DNA of 64,000 nt from Methylobacterium phyllostachyos (lineage in GTDB: Bacteria > Pseudomonadota > Alphaproteobacteria > Rhizobiales > Beijerinckiaceae), in assembly GCF_900103445.1 (NCBI RefSeq), contig NZ_FNHS01000007.1, forward strand, positions 186,001 to 250,000. Direction: 5' to 3'. A program made the position numbers and the translations under genes. Below are positions 62,419-64,000 of this stretch, in pieces. Numbering within the stretch: the first letter of the stretch is position 1; each line of letters opens with the position of its first letter. The notes beneath the pieces were generated by a model. That model ran no database searches, had not been told where the DNA came from, and saw only the letters and a program-made list of their open reading frames with translations.

Positions 62419-62625
62419 GGCTCCCAGCTTCCATCCGTTCGTCGCCGGAATCCAGGCGGGTTGAGCGGAAGGTGGCTACTCTCGACCCAACCCCGTCGTC
62501 CGAACAGCCTCGGACTCGTCCCGAAAGCGGCCATCTTCGATGAAGACGCGGGGTCTGCATCGTCTAACATGGCTGCCCCGGAGCCCGCCGTCGACAAAGA
62601 GGCGAAACGTCATGGGGAAGCACCA

Positions 62626-63756
62626 ATGCCTCTCAACGGTCTCGACCTCGCGCAGCAGCTCATACGGTTCCGATCGATCAATCCGCCGGGTGAGGAGAAA
62701 GCGTGTTCCGAGTTCATTGCGCGACTGTTGACCGAGCACGGGTTCGACGTCGCCAGCTACGCGTTCGCCAAAGATCGACCGACGCTGGTCGCGCGCATCC
62801 CTGGATTGGCAGGTGGCAAGCCGCTCTGCTTCACCGGGCACATCGACGTCGTGCCCCTCGGATCGAACGAATGGCGATTCCCGCCTTTCGAAGGGGTCGT
62901 GCAGGATGGCCGGCTGTACGGCCGCGGTGCCAGCGACATGAAGGCCGGCGTAGCCGCGTTCATCGCGGCTGTGTGCAACCTGATCGAGGACGGGCACAGC
63001 TTCCGCCGCGGTGTCACGCTCGTGATCACCGCCGGAGAGGAGACGGGGTGTGAAGGCGCCTTCCATGTCGGTCGCGAGAAAGCCCTCGGGCCGGCCGAAC
63101 TCCTGATTGTGGCCGAGCCGACGTCTAACGCCCCCATATTCGCCCACAAGGGCTCGCTTCGCGTCGTCGTTTCTGCGCGCGGGAGGACGGCACATTCCTC
63201 GATGCCGCATGAGGGCGAGAACGCCATCAGCAAGGCAGCGGAGTGGATCCGGACGCTTGAGGGCCACGATTTCGGCGCCCGTCATCCCTTGCTCGGTAGC
63301 GCCACAGCCTGCGTCACCACTGTCCGCGGTGGGGAAAATATCAATTCCGTCCCCGACTTCGCCGAGTTCACCATAGATATCCGGACCCTGCCGGAGCAGA
63401 AGCACGCGGCGCTGATCGCCGAACTGAGCCACCTCTTCGGATCAGAGGCTGAGATCCGCGTGGTCACGAGCTTCCCTGGATTCGCCACTGATCCGGACGA
63501 TCCGTCGGCCGCTCCGCTCCTGTCTCTGCTGCGCGAGCGCACGGGCGCGCCGGCGGAACCAGCCGGGGCGCCCTACTTCACCGATGCGTCGGCGCTCGTG
63601 CCGGCCTTCGACGGCGTCGCCACGGTGGTCATCGGACCCGGCGAAGCGGCGCAGTGTCATAAGACGGACGAGTACTGCCTCGTCGAGCGCATTGAGGAGG
63701 CGCAAGCCATCTACAGAGACTTGATGCTCCGGATGTGCTGCGGCCATGCGGAGTGA
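62626..63756 (+). CDS. M20 family deacylase (ArgE/DapE-type)
   Basis: The 376-residue protein has the metal ligands of the M20 di-zinc enzymes: His and Asp in CFTGHIDVVPLG, Asp in YGRGASDMKAGVAAF, the Glu pair in ITAGEETGCEGAF, Asp/Glu in VAEPTSNAP and His in AAQCHKTDEYCL. The lid domain has RGRTAHSSMPHEGENAI. It removes acyl groups from amino acids, as acetylornithine deacetylase or succinyl-diaminopimelate desuccinylase do; which one is unclear. Base composition is a little less GC-rich than its neighbours. ATG 62626 follows GGGGAAG. Confidence 0.88.
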   Translation: MPLNGLDLAQQLIRFRSINPPGEEKACSEFIARLLTEHGFDVASYAFAKDRPTLVARIPGLAGGKPLCFTGHIDVVPLGSNEWRFPPFEGVVQDGRLYGRGASDMKAGVAAFIAAVCNLIEDGHSFRRGVTLVITAGEETGCEGAFHVGREKALGPAELLIVAEPTSNAPIFAHKGSLRVVVSARGRTAHSSMPHEGENAISKAAEWIRTLEGHDFGARHPLLGSATACVTTVRGGENINSVPDFAEFTIDIRTLPEQKHAALIAELSHLFGSEAEIRVVTSFPGFATDPDDPSAAPLLSLLRERTGAPAEPAGAPYFTDASALVPAFDGVATVVIGPGEAAQCHKTDEYCLVERIEEAQAIYRDLMLRMCCGHAE

Positions 63757-63774
63757 GGCCCAGCGACCGAAGCC

Positions 63775-64000
63775 TCAATCCACCGCGAGCCGGTAGCCCA
63801 CCCCCCGCACGGTCTGCAAAAAGACCGGGTTGGCGGGATCGACCTCGGTCTTGCGGCGCAGGCGGTTGATCTGGACGTCGACCGTGCGCTCGGCGGCTGC
63901 GCCCCCGCTCCCTGCGAGCTGCTCGCGCTCCACGTTGGCGCCGCCGGCCAGCGCCAGGATGGTCAGGATCTCGCGCTCGCGCTCGGTGATGCGGATCAGC
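63775..64000 (-). CDS. OmpR/PhoB-type response regulator, C-terminal part (5' end outside window)
   Basis: The last 74 codons are present. They read LIRITEREREILTILA, then ERTVDVQINRLRRKTEVDPA and FLQTVRGVGYRLAVD before the stop: the winged-helix DNA-binding domain with its recognition helix. The receiver domain lies past the window edge. Partners and target genes are not visible. Confidence 0.9.
   Translation of the reverse strand, partial: LIRITEREREILTILALAGGANVEREQLAGSGGAAAERTVDVQINRLRRKTEVDPANPVFLQTVRGVGYRLAVD

Overview
The window looks like a chromosomal segment of a GC-rich alphaproteobacterium, most likely a Methylobacterium/Methylorubrum-type organism. The pointers are: the conserved alphaproteobacterial origin neighbourhood (ppsR / oriC / hemE-hemJ, then rho, maf, aroE, coaE, dnaQ); a lanmodulin-like EF-hand protein; a MucR-family regulator; GANTC and CtrA-type sites at the origin; and dense families of GC-rich palindromic repeats. 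No transposase, phage gene, CRISPR array, rRNA or tRNA was recognised.

Left part (1-31 kb): an alpha/beta hydrolase (cut by the window edge), kdsD, a glcD-type flavoprotein, a MucR-like regulator, an isolated yejE permease gene, a DUF4112 protein and a class I aminotransferase. Next comes a candidate small RNA, then a tripartite RND efflux operon (mdtA-mdtB-DUF559-mdtC-outer membrane factor) that has a repeat at every junction and a near-perfect parS site. These are followed by dmeF, zwf, a toxin-antitoxin pair, the ispH-thrB-rnhA operon, an NlpC/P60 hydrolase, an SDR enzyme, a hybrid HWE histidine kinase and an MgtC-like protein.

Middle (31-41.5 kb): a moxR-DUF58-DUF4381-VWA-VWA-TPR-BatD operon (metal-enzyme maturation or envelope-stress type) with palindromic repeats inside the operon and inside reading frames. 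It is followed by a secreted four-EF-hand protein with lanmodulin spacing, an unknown protein, a fluoride riboswitch with crcB, and ppsR.

Origin (about 41.52-41.98 kb): the ppsR-hemE intergenic region holds a DnaA-box match plus weaker ones, a perfect TTAA-N7-TTAA CtrA site, nine GANTC sites, a direct repeat and an AT-rich tract. I interpret it as the chromosomal replication origin.

Right part (42-64 kb): hemE-hemJ, hisZ-hisG, a histidine acid phosphatase, hisS, rho, maf, a zinc-type CDF transporter, aroE-coaE, dnaQ, a PHB-depolymerase-like esterase, a HAD hydrolase, a microbial rhodopsin coupled to a Brp/Blh beta-carotene dioxygenase (a light-driven pump with its retinal supply), a hydratase, an M20 peptidase and the C-terminal end of an OmpR-type response regulator.
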